NCBI GenBank assembly: GCA_019400425.1
Contig: JAFREE010000282.1
Coordinates: forward strand, 1-19,196
Length of the DNA stretch: 19,196 nt
DNA from: Hymenochaete sp. R1
Lineage: Eukaryota; Basidiomycota; Agaricomycetes; Hymenochaetales; Hymenochaetaceae
Direction: 5' to 3'
Below are positions 1-8,618 of this stretch, piece after piece. How positions within the stretch are numbered: the stretch's first letter is position 1; each line of letters opens with the position of its first letter. The position numbers and the translations under genes were made by a program. The notes beneath the pieces were generated by a model. The model did no database searches and was not told the origin of the DNA. It was given only the letters and a program-made list of their open reading frames with translations.

Positions 1-398
1 AAGATACATACTTTAGCCACAAGTGCACGAGGTTCGATGGTGTACTGTTGAAGCGGCTTCCTAACAGATTTCCCGTATGCGAAAGCTGTCACCTGAAACA
101 TCATAAGTAAAACATACACAAAGAAAGAAGAAATGATACTCACTCTATCACCTTTTGCCAGATCAGTTACTCCTTCACCCACCCAAGCGATGATGCCTGC
201 TCCCGCGAGACCAAGGACGTGAGGGTACGAACTGGCTTGAAGAAGGAACCCATAATCGGTCTGGTAGACGTCGACAGGGCTGAGTGCAGCAAACTTCATC
301 TCAATGAGCACTTCCCCATGTCCTGGGGTTGGTGTACTCAATTGGACTTGTTCAACCTTGCCCAATGCAGTTGTTGCGACGCCAGTATGGAAGCTCAT
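1..398 (-). CDS. Medium-chain reductase (zinc-free MDR, GroES-like), N-terminal part, cut by window edge
   Basis: Only the first two exons are in the window: exon 1 at 144-398 (85 codons) and exon 2 at 12-92 (27 codons). They are separated by a 51-nt intron (93-143, GTGAGT...CAG). A second donor (GTATGT) begins at position 11 and runs off the edge. The translation starts MSFHTGVATTALGK and contains the GroES-like core with APSPVD-type context (AALSPVDVYQTDYGF) and the GLAGAGII turn. The His and Cys ligands of zinc alcohol dehydrogenases are absent, so it should be an NAD(P)H-dependent quinone, enone or enoyl reductase-like protein, probably cytosolic. It is a paralogue of the complete gene at 5053-6322: 63 of 85 exon-1 residues match by manual count, and exon lengths (255 and 81 nt) and intron phases are identical. 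The substrate is unknown. The start is the first in-frame ATG, about 80 bp downstream of a TATA-like element. Confidence 0.88.
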   Translation of the reverse strand, partial: MSFHTGVATTALGKVEQVQLSTPTPGHGEVLIEMKFAALSPVDVYQTDYGFLLQASSYPHVLGLAGAGIIAWVGEGVTDLAKGDRVSIISSFFVYVLLMMFQVTAFAYGKSVRKPLQQYTIEPRALVAKVCI

Positions 399-1077
399 GA
401 TGAGTGAAGAATAGTAGTAAGGATTGAGAAGAAAGCTGATCTGTTCTGTTGACTATTTACTGCGCTTCAACCATGCTTTATATAGATTTTTTGAAGCGAC
501 ATTGATATCTCAGATTGAGAGACTTCGAATAGAGATCAATCGATCGATGACCAAGAACGCCACCTCTCCTTTGTCATTTCAACCAAAGCACGCAATGAAA
601 GTAGTCTCTTACCTTGTCGCTTAAACCTAAGGGTCAAACCATTTAGAAAGGAACAATTGATGGATGACCAAGAACATCTTCCCTACTTCATAAGCAGGAC
701 ACGTGATGTAGCCCTTTCTGTTTCGGGTGTGAGACACTGCAATGAGAAACGTCAGTCATCAACAACTGAATCGCGTGTGGGTTGGCATTGCCACTGATGA
801 ATAGAGAAGGAAAGAGGTCCAATGAACAAGATAGCTTGGAATCTTACTCACTGAAGGCACTGGAATATCTTGCTCCGGGATATTGATAGATTAAATAAGG
901 GTTTTTCCATCAATATAATGTTTACAGCGAAGGAAAGCATATCGATATTATGGATGGCACTTTGCTCTTCCTGATGTGAAAATATGACATTCAAAGAGAC
1001 TATCCATTTATCCAACACACGAAGAGCGTTAGGCAGTCCTTATACACACAGATATGGCAGTAATCACACTCACTTAA
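399..1077. other. Intergenic gap
   Basis: This 679-nt gap holds the promoter of the left MDR gene (minus) and the 3' end of the AUDH-like gene (minus). It is AT-rich with scattered stops in all frames. I see no convincing exon, tRNA or repeat in it. Confidence 0.5.
476..484 (-). promoter_or_regulatory. TATA-like element for the left MDR gene
   Basis: TATATAAAG on the minus strand lies 78 bp before the ATG at 398. The paralogous gene has TATATAAT at almost the same distance from its own ATG, which supports a real core promoter. There is no transcript evidence. Confidence 0.45.
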
Positions 1078-3665
1078 TCAAGACATAATGCAAAATGCAC
1101 CGTTTCCTTTACTCGTCCTATCACTACCGTCAATCACCTCCGCAAATACAACGACCATCCACACGGTCCACTTCTTCCGTTCAGCACGTCGACGTCGAGA
1201 TATAACGCTTCCAGCCATCCAAGCATGCCAAGGATATTCAACACTTATCTTTCCTCCTTCATCATCATCATCATCATCATCATCAATTTCAGGTGGTCTC
1301 ATGCGCCAAAATGGATTGTGTTCGAATAACGTGGGTAATACCACCTTTCGAGCTCGAGATTCTTGGTGTGCAGTGGGATGCGTTGCTACCCAATCGATGT
1401 CTTCAACACATTGTAAATATCCAGCGTCACTTCCAGGGTTAGATAAACATGCTCGAATGACGCAAGGAGCTTTGAGTGGTGTCATATGCGAGGTACGGTA
1501 GCGGGTCGGCTCTTTGGAGAACACTGGTATCGACCCAGGCATCGAAGCATCGAAATGCACGTGTGCAAGTTCAACCACTCTTTCGTATTCCGAATCATCT
1601 CGTAATCGAACCTGAAAGCCGTCGAGATGGAGATCCGCTGTTCAAGGGGGAAATTCAACTTTCTGTAAAAATCAGGAAATAACAGTAAAACAATCCCACG
1701 CTGAGCATCCATAGACTCATTCCTAGAGATCTGACACGGGTTCCATGAAAAGATATAGTCGCGGGTAATGCAAGGGAAGAATGCAGGAAGAATATTAAAT
1801 GCTACCATATCCGAACAATTTGTCACACTCGACGGTCTCAACCTCACAAACACAGTACACTCATCCCCACTGCGTACTAATCCCTCGGGGCAATCCACGA
1901 GCATGGAAGTCACGCAGTCAGGAGAATCAGTGATACACGTTCGTTCGATGAGTTCCGTGGTAGATGTCAACCATCCAAGTTTACCGTGTAAAACTTTAAC
2001 GGCTTCACTTTCATCTGATGTGAAAACATAGGAAGCATTGGGAGGAAGCACGACGAGGGATATAATGTATCCAGCTATATCGATGACATCCGTCTCCCAA
2101 GCAAATGTTGGTTTAGAAGAGATAGAAAAGACGAGTTTTGTATTTTCTATACTTGCCCTGACTGGAGAAGAGACAAAAGATTGATGAAGGACTGTCGCAT
2201 GTTTTGGCTCATTCATTGAAATGAAAGCCAAATCCTATCAATGAAGTGACATTTAGTTTCAGCAATTTGACAGATAGAATGTCGTTCTGACCCATTTATC
2301 TCTACTGAGAAAGTGACCAGAAGCAATATTCAATGCTGATTCATCGCTGATTTTGTATTTGACGAATCCATCGACATCGACCATGAAGTAATACAAGCCT
2401 TTACTCGAGACTGCAGGTAGAATGATCAGTAAGGGAATTAGAGGAGAAAATTCAACCTTACTTGGAGAAGAAACACTCGTAATGATTTCATCATTCCTGT
2501 CTCCATTAAAATCTTGACATAGGATATCAAGAATAGACGCTCCTGGCCCGAAGTCCTCCAGTAAAGTTACCCTCCATAGAGTGTCTCGAAATTTGCATCC
2601 ACGGTTCGGTGCATCTTTCAAAAGAAGGTATATAGGACTGCCTTGATTGGCCTAGATTATGATTAGCAGAGTGAAGGTTTAATCGGAGAATCGCATACCT
2701 CGCAACACGCAATGTAGCCGTGAACATCTGACCCAAGTCGTCCTATACATATCTTACCCGGATGAAAGGGAAGTTCTTCCTTCACTAATAATGGTTTATG
2801 CTGCCATCGAGTCCCTTGAAACCATACCACAGACAATCCTTCGTGGCTGGAAATGATAATATCGTCCAATTCTCCCTTTGATCCTTTGATGGTGATACAT
2901 CCTTGAATGGCAGTAAATACTGAATCCATAGCGAGCGTGATTAGCCAAGGTTGTTGAACATGCACGTTCCGAGGTCTGGTGAAAATCACCAATGGAGTAT
3001 GAGAGTTCCGTCGAATGGATATGGCAATCGTGAGGAGTTGAAGAGAGAAAGTATTCGTGAAATGTCCCGCTTCAAGGAATTCATCAGCGAATCATGGTAG
3101 ATCGATGGACAGCGAGTCACCTTTGATGACATTGACACCGGGATAATGACCAATGGTACGACAGGTCCAGTCACCTTCGTCCGTTCCAAAGTTTTCTAGC
3201 CACATGACTCGATTATTGTGTGATGATTCTCTTGGACTAGCCGTTACTACAACTGAAGAGAAATCATTCGAGTAAGTTCTTCATCTTTTGTTCATTGTAA
3301 CTCACGGTCAGAGAATCCATTATTGGTGATATCTATGGCAGTAACGGAAGAGGCATGTATGCGAGATTGAATATCGACAGGTTGCCATTTATACAGTGTC
3401 TCCTCGTCAACTATCCTTCGCATCATTGGCATCAATGGAAACTCAAAATCACAGATTCAAAAGCTTACCCTTCGTCGAAATCTATATTCCGTGGGTTTCT
3501 ATATAGATTTATTGTTGGTGAAGCATCCAACAGACTACAAAGGATAAGATCGTCTAATCGCTTCTTCTTGACTTGCGATGAGAAACTGATGATTGATGTT
3601 GGAGAGGCATTAGATGGTCTAGATATCTTCTGCTCGGTAAATAGAGGTAGAGAGTGTTCGATCAT
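1078..3665 (-). CDS. Aldos-2-ulose dehydratase (AUDH)-like protein, short form: beta-propeller plus cupin-type region
   Basis: Eight exons give 737 aa: 3469-3665, 3306-3415, 3121-3252, 2699-3069, 2462-2651, 2292-2410, 1700-2234 and 1078-1637. All junctions keep frame; most introns are 47-62 nt. Residues about 25-400 resemble the seven-bladed FG-GAP-type propeller of Phanerochaete AUDH, with calcium-loop-like repeats DITNNGFSDLVV (94-105) and DFNGDRNDEI (317-326), plus the local motifs WLEN, IGHYPGV and AGHFT. Residues about 400-737 match the cupin part, including SLVVLPP, MVAFNILPAF, FWRMRPP and EYPWHAWMAG (685-694). AUDH dehydrates glucosone or 1,5-anhydrofructose to dihydropyranones. Three oddities stand out. 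The protein stops where the known roughly 900-aa enzyme continues into a C-terminal domain. The segment aligned to the enzyme's His-rich metal site keeps little more than H602. Eight consecutive Asp (670-677) are encoded by a triplet repeat. No signal peptide is visible. The family assignment rests on remembered motifs; activity is uncertain. The start ATG gives an N-terminus (SLPLFTEQ) resembling the family. Confidence 0.8.
1261..1284 (-). repeat. (ATC)8 / (GAT)8 trinucleotide repeat coding poly-Asp
   Basis: Eight perfect ATC units on the plus strand read as GAT x8 in the AUDH-like gene and give Asp 670-677. This is a coding microsatellite whose length changes would keep the frame, so it may vary between strains. 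Confidence 0.9.
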
Positions 3666-4044
3666 CGAACTGAGTTATCGACATGGAGGTTGGAGGTTGA
3701 AAGGAAAGCCGTCCATCCGGCTGGCTACAGACATCGAAGTGATCGACGCGCCTCTTTTGTCTTCTTCGAAACGAAACCGAAGTCGGACTTGTTTCTCTTT
3801 GCCTCTCACTCTCCTCATGGATCCTTTCGAAAATATGAATCACCAAATTACAATTCCATTGACACAAAAACTACATCTATGAAGACACAGTGCTTCAACA
3901 TCTGCTACCTCTGCACGAGCATACAATCTTTACATGAACCAGGGAGCCTCATACCCCCCGATACAAACTATTTTACTAGCCTGGGATCCAAGTACGTCAA
4001 GCATGCCTATTGCGAAGGCCATCGTAGAGAGTATTGGTTATGAA
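3666..4044. other. Intergenic gap upstream of the AUDH-like gene
   Basis: This 379-nt gap contains the presumed promoter of the AUDH-like gene. Minus-strand reading frames here are open for up to about 80 codons but have low complexity and no family resemblance. An additional short 5' exon cannot be excluded. Confidence 0.4.
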
Positions 4045-4376
4045 CTATGGGTTTGCAGTCCGCGACGGGGTTGTCGAGGATGGAATGGGTTGAGAGATGG
4101 ATTGTTGGGAGTATGAAGGAGCTTCGATACGTGGTGGGATCACTCCAGTTCGGGAGTCTCAGAGAGAAGGAACATGTCAGCCTAAGGTCTATGGATGAGG
4201 CTGACAGATGACATACCTTTCCTCGATGCCACTTCGACGGCGTATTCATATCCTTCGATCAATCTTCGCGCGCCTTTCCATGACGCAGATGCAAGTGGAT
4301 GTCCACAGTGGGCTGGATTATCCAAGCCATAGAGCAGGTGAGCCTTTGAGGGTTGACGCGAAAGGCTGACCGCCAT
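4045..4376 (-). CDS. Hypothetical 90-aa protein, two exons
   Basis: Exon 1 is 4217-4376 and exon 2 is 4045-4157, joined over a 59-nt intron (4158-4216) with GTATGT donor, a GGCTGAC branch-like site and a GAG acceptor; the frame is preserved. The predicted protein begins MAVSLSRQPSKAHLLYG, has a mildly helical middle (WKGARRLIEGYEYAVEVA) and a Ser/Pro/Thr/Gln-rich tail. I recognise no family. The start follows a pyrimidine-rich leader. The same frame is open about 48 codons further upstream, so the N-terminus could be longer. It lies between the AUDH-like gene and the second MDR gene, on the same strand. Canonical splice signals are the main support; it could also be the remnant of a larger gene or a noncoding transcript. 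Confidence 0.35.
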
Positions 4377-5052
4377 TGTAAGTTGGTGGGGAGAGAGAAA
4401 TCGCAAGCAGGCTTCACGAGGTCGTGGGATGTACACACACGAAGAACTCGATGGTTGGTTGACTAGGAAGCGGCTGACATGCAGGTGGCACGACGCGTAA
4501 CTGGGTTGTCGATAGAGCAAGACTGTCGAAGGACCTAACAGTTATGCTCGTAGCTACACGGTATGCCGGGGGTGTCATCCACGATGGATCGGACGACGAT
4601 GGCTACTACTATCCTGGAGCTTCTTGAGTGACGGACTATGAGTGTTCGCAACTGGACCCATAAGGGAGACCTCGACCAGACGCATGAGGGTAGGTGCGCG
4701 ACTTGGCCATTAGAGGAAACCCTTTGGTGGGAGCAGATGCAAGTCAGAAGACAAGAGAGCGGCGAGGGATTCAAGATGCAGTTGGTCAGTTCTTATACAC
4801 TTGAAAGAGTCAGCCCTTTGGAGTCCTCTTTTGGAATGTAGCTAGCGAGCCAAATAGAGCCAAATGTTAGCCTCACTCTTATTTTGAAGTTGCTTCAAAT
4901 GTTTGTTGGAATCTCATTTTGGCTTGCATGACGACATGTGATTCATTTATTGAATTGTATATGTATATGGCTAAAAATCGATCCCAACACCATAGTTGAT
5001 AAAATTGACATTTATGAAAACGATACAACTTGATTACATCGCATTCGATCGA
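4377..5052. other. Intergenic gap
   Basis: This 676-nt gap has short open frames on both strands but no recognisable protein, RNA gene or mobile element. The right end is AT-rich (about 4860-5050) and should contain the 3' UTR of the second MDR gene. Confidence 0.45.
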
Positions 5053-6322
5053 TCAAAAGTCAATCTTTATGACAGCCTTCTCACCACCCATTTTATTGCT
5101 CCGAAGGAGGTCTAAACCATACTCGGCTCTCTCCAGCATCGTACCTTCCTTCAGTATACGTAGTGGGTTCGCGCAGAGAAGTCCGTCTTGGAGGAGCTGT
5201 GGAAGAATTTTCGGCATGAAATTGTCTCTTGCAATCGGATCCTAGAATTCGGCATATGCTCAGAAGAAAAGACTGTTAGAAACAGCCGAAGAACTGAACA
5301 TACCTCTCGACTACGGAAGGTATATACCGGTATAAGTCGCGCATGAGGCAGCGTTTTCTGGATCCAGTCTTGCAACTGCGAGTGCATGGCGCTTTCGGTC
5401 CCATTCACAGTACTGTTCCCTTCTTTGACCGGCATAAGAATGGTCACCCGGGCTTGTTTTGCCACCGACGCTGCGTATGCCTCTAAGCTCGGTCTCGCTG
5501 CAATGCAATCCACGACAATGGAAACGCCTGTTCCACCTGTAGCCTCGAGGATCCTCTGAGCAAGGGCTGAATCATGGTAGTCGATGCACACTTTCGCGCC
5601 TATCGAAGCAAGGAACTCGTGATGACGAGAAGAGGCAGTGATGATGATGTTTTCGTAGCCTGCCAGCCTGAGCATTTGAACGAAATACTGTCCCGATGAG
5701 GAACCAGCACCATACACAAGGATGGGTGCGTTGGCTTCTTCTGGAGGTGATGCGGCAGGAAATCTATGAGACGACGGAAGTGGAAGACCTAGGACGTGCG
5801 AACTGAATAGCGTGTACATGGCGGTTTGATAATTATCCGGCATGGATGCTGCATCATCAAAAGAGATAGAGTCAGGTATCTGAAATGTGGTGGTTATCAG
5901 GAGATAGATTGACAGTTATGTAGCCCTACGGACTTTAGCTACAAATGCACGCGAGACTATGCAATACTGTTGCAGCGGCTTGAAGATCGAGGCCCCATAC
6001 GTGAAAGCCGCTACCTTCAAGAATCCATGAATGAGGCGCAAATAAAATCAAAGGATAAAGTACTCACCCTGTCGCCTTTTGCTAGATCGATTACCCCTTC
6101 GCCGACCGACTCGATAAATCCCGCACCGGCAAAACCAAGGACATATGGGTACGAACTGGCTTGTAAATGGAATCCATAGTCCACTTGATATGCGTCAACG
6201 GGACTCAACGCAGCGAACTTCATTTCGACGCGCACTTCGCCATGTCCAGGAGCTGGCGTAGTTACTTGGATTTGGTCAATCTTGCCCAGGCCGGTGGTTG
6301 CAATTCCATTGTGCAAAGTCAT
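5053..6322 (-). CDS. Medium-chain reductase (zinc-free MDR, GroES-like), complete
   Basis: Four exons give 366 aa: 6068-6322, 5934-6014, 5304-5879 and 5053-5241, with introns of 53, 54 and 62 nt. The reading frame closes exactly at a TGA after KIDF. The N-terminal GroES-like domain contains AALSPVDAYQVDYGF and GFAGAGFIESVGEGV. The latter is the MDR turn but without the zinc-binding His of GHE, so no catalytic zinc is expected. A Rossmann fold follows, with ILVYGAGSSSGQ (165-176) as nucleotide-binding loop. The C-terminus (LLRSNKMGGEKAVIKI) is typical of enoyl or quinone reductase-like MDRs. It should reduce an activated C=C or quinone with NAD(P)H in the cytosol; the substrate is unknown. It is a tandem paralogue of the gene at the left edge, with the same exon plan. 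I use the ATG at 6322 (MTLHNGIATTGLGK) because it aligns with the paralogue's start; the second donor, GTCCGT, is slightly atypical. Confidence 0.92.
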
Positions 6323-6400
6323 CACGTCCAATGGCACCAGTTACTAGTATGAAGTGCAAGTAGCGTTATGCTCATGATTGATTTGAACTACATGTTCGGA

Positions 6401-6410
6401 ATTATATACA
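6401..6410 (-). promoter_or_regulatory. TATA-like element for the complete MDR gene
   Basis: TGTATATAAT on the minus strand is 79 bp before the ATG at 6322. The spacing equals that of the paralogue at 476-484, though the sequences between differ. Confidence 0.45.
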
Positions 6411-6580
6411 ACCTTTGAGACAATGGATGACGATGACATGGCGTTCTCAGTGTTCTCTGACTAAGAGAAGCGAAACGTCGATTACCAAGATCCTTCTTCT
6501 GATGGTACTAATCAGAGTACGCAATCAACATTCGCATAATTTCTTTCATCACAGGCTAGTATTGAAGACAGAAGTTTATG

Positions 6581-7012
6581 TCATCGGCGGAACAGGCGAT
6601 TTGCGAGGGGCTGGCGGCTAGGTTCAAAGAGCGGAAGTAGATGGAGTTGCTGAGAGAGGATACTATAGGCGCTCCAATTCAAAGGTCTCGTCCAGCTTTG
6701 CGGACTCAGCACTCACCCCTTGATGATGACGATGTCCCACAGGAGCGGGCAAACGTGGATATAGCATGACACCTGAGGAGGCTCGAGTTCATGAATTTCT
6801 GTGCCTTGAAAACGGGACCGCCGAGCGTAATGGCATAGTGATAGGAGAGCGTGGTCGATGACGGTAATTAATGAGCGTGCGGGTACAAGTTGGCGATGTG
6901 TGAATGTTGGCTGAGAGTTACTCGAAGACGCTATGATTTTCTCACGGTAGACAAGACAAGACAAGGACGTCGTTGGTGAACATGGCGGTGTATCGCATTT
7001 ATCTCGTTCCAT
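6581..7012 (-). CDS. Possible hypothetical protein, two exons (weak)
   Basis: A frame open from an ATG at 7012 to 6717 ends at a good donor (GTGAGT). A 54-nt intron (6663-6716, acceptor CTATAG) joins it in frame to 6581-6662, giving about 125 aa that ends with QPLANRLFRR. A pyrimidine-rich stretch precedes the ATG. No family is recognised, and the composition (Ser, Thr, Leu, His) is not clearly coding. It may be chance, or an exon of a gene I have mis-spliced. Confidence 0.2.
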
Positions 7013-7485
7013 AGCCTTCCAATGCAGAGGGGTAAAAAAAAGAGAGAAAGTGGTTGTGGGAGATAAAGGATTGAAAGAACGCAGAATAACGTATGATTCA
7101 TACTCGACCGACCCACGGCAGATAGGGTGCTACAGGCCAGGGGCGTGGGCATGGGCGGTCACGGCTGCGACTTCTTTTGCAAAGAAGGAACAGCATTATG
7201 GCAAGAGAGGGAGAGGGCTTTGAATGTTACCGTCGAAAGACTGCGAAGGATATACGAGAATTGATCAGTGAGCAACTTCGCAACCCCCTTCCGTGCTATT
7301 TGCGCTCTTGAATAAGAAAATCGCTCGAGGCTGTCGTGAATTCAAACATAATAATATACATGAATGATGTTGAAGGCGCACATGCAGAAGGTATTGTGGA
7401 GAAGGAAGGAAATATCACACCATCGTTCGGCTCCAAGAAAACGCTAGCTTTGTGACTCGCAGGAGAAAACTCCAGTCATGATTAT

Positions 7486-8241
7486 CTACCAGATATGGGG
7501 GAACTTCGGTCTGAAGTCGACACTTAGGTCCACACACGCCAGGTTATCATCATCGAGTGTGTAAGCATCAACACTGACCTGGAACTTGGCTGTTGCAGAC
7601 ATATTTAGAGCGTAGCAAAAGAAGCACATAAAACGAGACAAACCACGGGGAACCTCCTTCGGAAGTTCAACTGTTTGTTCAACGGTGTACGAACCCTTCT
7701 CAACCGGGCATTGCACGTCCGTATCGGCTTTCCGACTTAAAAATGGAGTCAAATCCCAGTTTCTCTGCTCCATCTTGTTACAAACTTACGCCTCATCACA
7801 CAAGTCAAACTGCTTCTGGAGGAGTTTGATGACACCAATCTTGACCGTCACATCAGCGTATGCACCTTCCTAAATAATCTCATCAAGGATAGCTCGTACG
7901 ACATAGAAGTAACAGTCATACCTCGATACGTTCTTGAGCAATGGCCTTCACCGTGACGGTCATATTCTCACCAGGCTTGGGAGGGTCTGGAGACACGAGG
8001 ATGTCTTCAATCTGAATAGGGTCAGAGTCCAATCCTGTTTAATATTATCTTAATCGTCAGCAATCGTGACAACTTTGCTTATGTGTTGATGAAACGTACC
8101 ACAGCTCGTCCACTCCCAACCTTCTTTCGTCTTGATCGGACCGGAGCCTGCAAGCTCTTGCTGAGCATTTTCCTGTAGAACTGAGGCACCGAGGGCAAAA
8201 AGCGGCGAGACAGCTAAGAGAAGGAATGGCAATAGCTTCAT
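7486..8241 (-). CDS. NPC2: NPC2-like / ML-domain protein (phosphatidylglycerol/phosphatidylinositol transfer protein)
   Basis: Five exons give 176 aa: 8100-8241, 7922-8034, 7790-7869, 7644-7735 and 7486-7589, with introns of 65, 52, 54 and 54 nt and all frames closing. Residues 1-18 form a signal peptide (MKLLPFLLLAVSPLFALG), so the protein enters the secretory or vacuolar pathway. The ML domain follows, with WTSCG at 44-48, the DPIQIEDILVSPDPPKPGE segment, a glycosylation sequon NMT at 71, FDLCDEA and the VDAYTLDDD strand. Family members bind sterols or phospholipids in a hydrophobic pocket and transfer them between membranes or to NPC1. Cys 47, 109, 121 and 161 are visible, enough for two disulfides. 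The start is the ATG immediately before the hydrophobic leader. The gene is divergent from the four-TM gene at 8619 across a 377-bp spacer. Confidence 0.93.
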
Positions 8242-8618
8242 GATCGTTTCGTCGTAGGCTTCCCCTGGATTGTCGTGAATATCGTCGTTGGTGTTAAAGA
8301 CGAGGACGAGGACAGGTCCAGATTCGACAGGAGTCGACTGGTCCTGGTCTGACGCGCTTCCTGTTGGGAGCAAGCTAAATTACGTAGTACATTCCCACGC
8401 TGCCTTTCACCGCCTCTCTGGGCGCGCCGCAGTCATCATCTACCTGCTCGCTCTTCATTGTTGACCATCATCTCTGGGTCGCCTGTTTACTTTCGCTTGA
8501 CTGTCGGCTCCTGGAAGAGCTCAAAAGAATTCTTCATTATCAGTCTAAATCTTGTTTGAACGCATCGACTATCCGTTTTACTCAATTTCGCCTTGCCACC
8601 AACGTTTCGTAGTCACCC
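8242..8618. promoter_or_regulatory. Divergent promoter region of NPC2-like and four-TM genes
   Basis: This 377-bp spacer lies between two divergent starts. It includes a CT-rich stretch and a GGCGCGCC palindrome near 8420. I see no clear TATA box for either gene. The minus-strand frame is open upstream of the NPC2-like ATG but encodes no family sequence. Confidence 0.45.

Larger units (their letters stand above)
6323..7485. other. Long, weakly coding gap
   Basis: This 1163-nt stretch lies between the second MDR gene and NPC2-like gene. It holds the MDR promoter at the left and the NPC2-like 3' UTR at the right. The middle contains one weak spliced candidate (see 6581-7012). Around 7029 there is an A-rich tract (minus-strand pyrimidine tract). 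No tRNA, repeat or transposon is visible. Confidence 0.4.

Noticed and set aside
1088..1501. 137-codon plus-strand open frame with a Ser run
   Set aside because: It is antisense to the last exon of the AUDH-like gene, and the Ser run is the reverse of the (GAT)n repeat. The minus strand shows family motifs.
3355..3882. 175-codon plus-strand open frame
   Set aside because: It overlaps exons and introns of the AUDH-like gene on the opposite strand and shows no family resemblance.
4545..4627. Plus-strand frame with an Asp/Gly/Tyr-rich stretch (GSDDDGYYYPGAS)
   Set aside because: It is short, has no plausible splice partners and no recognisable family; probably chance.
7736..7789. Frame continuing through MEQRNWDL into the NPC2-like exon 4
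   Set aside because: This is intronic: a GTAAGT...TTTTTAAG intron restores the continuous ML-domain frame.
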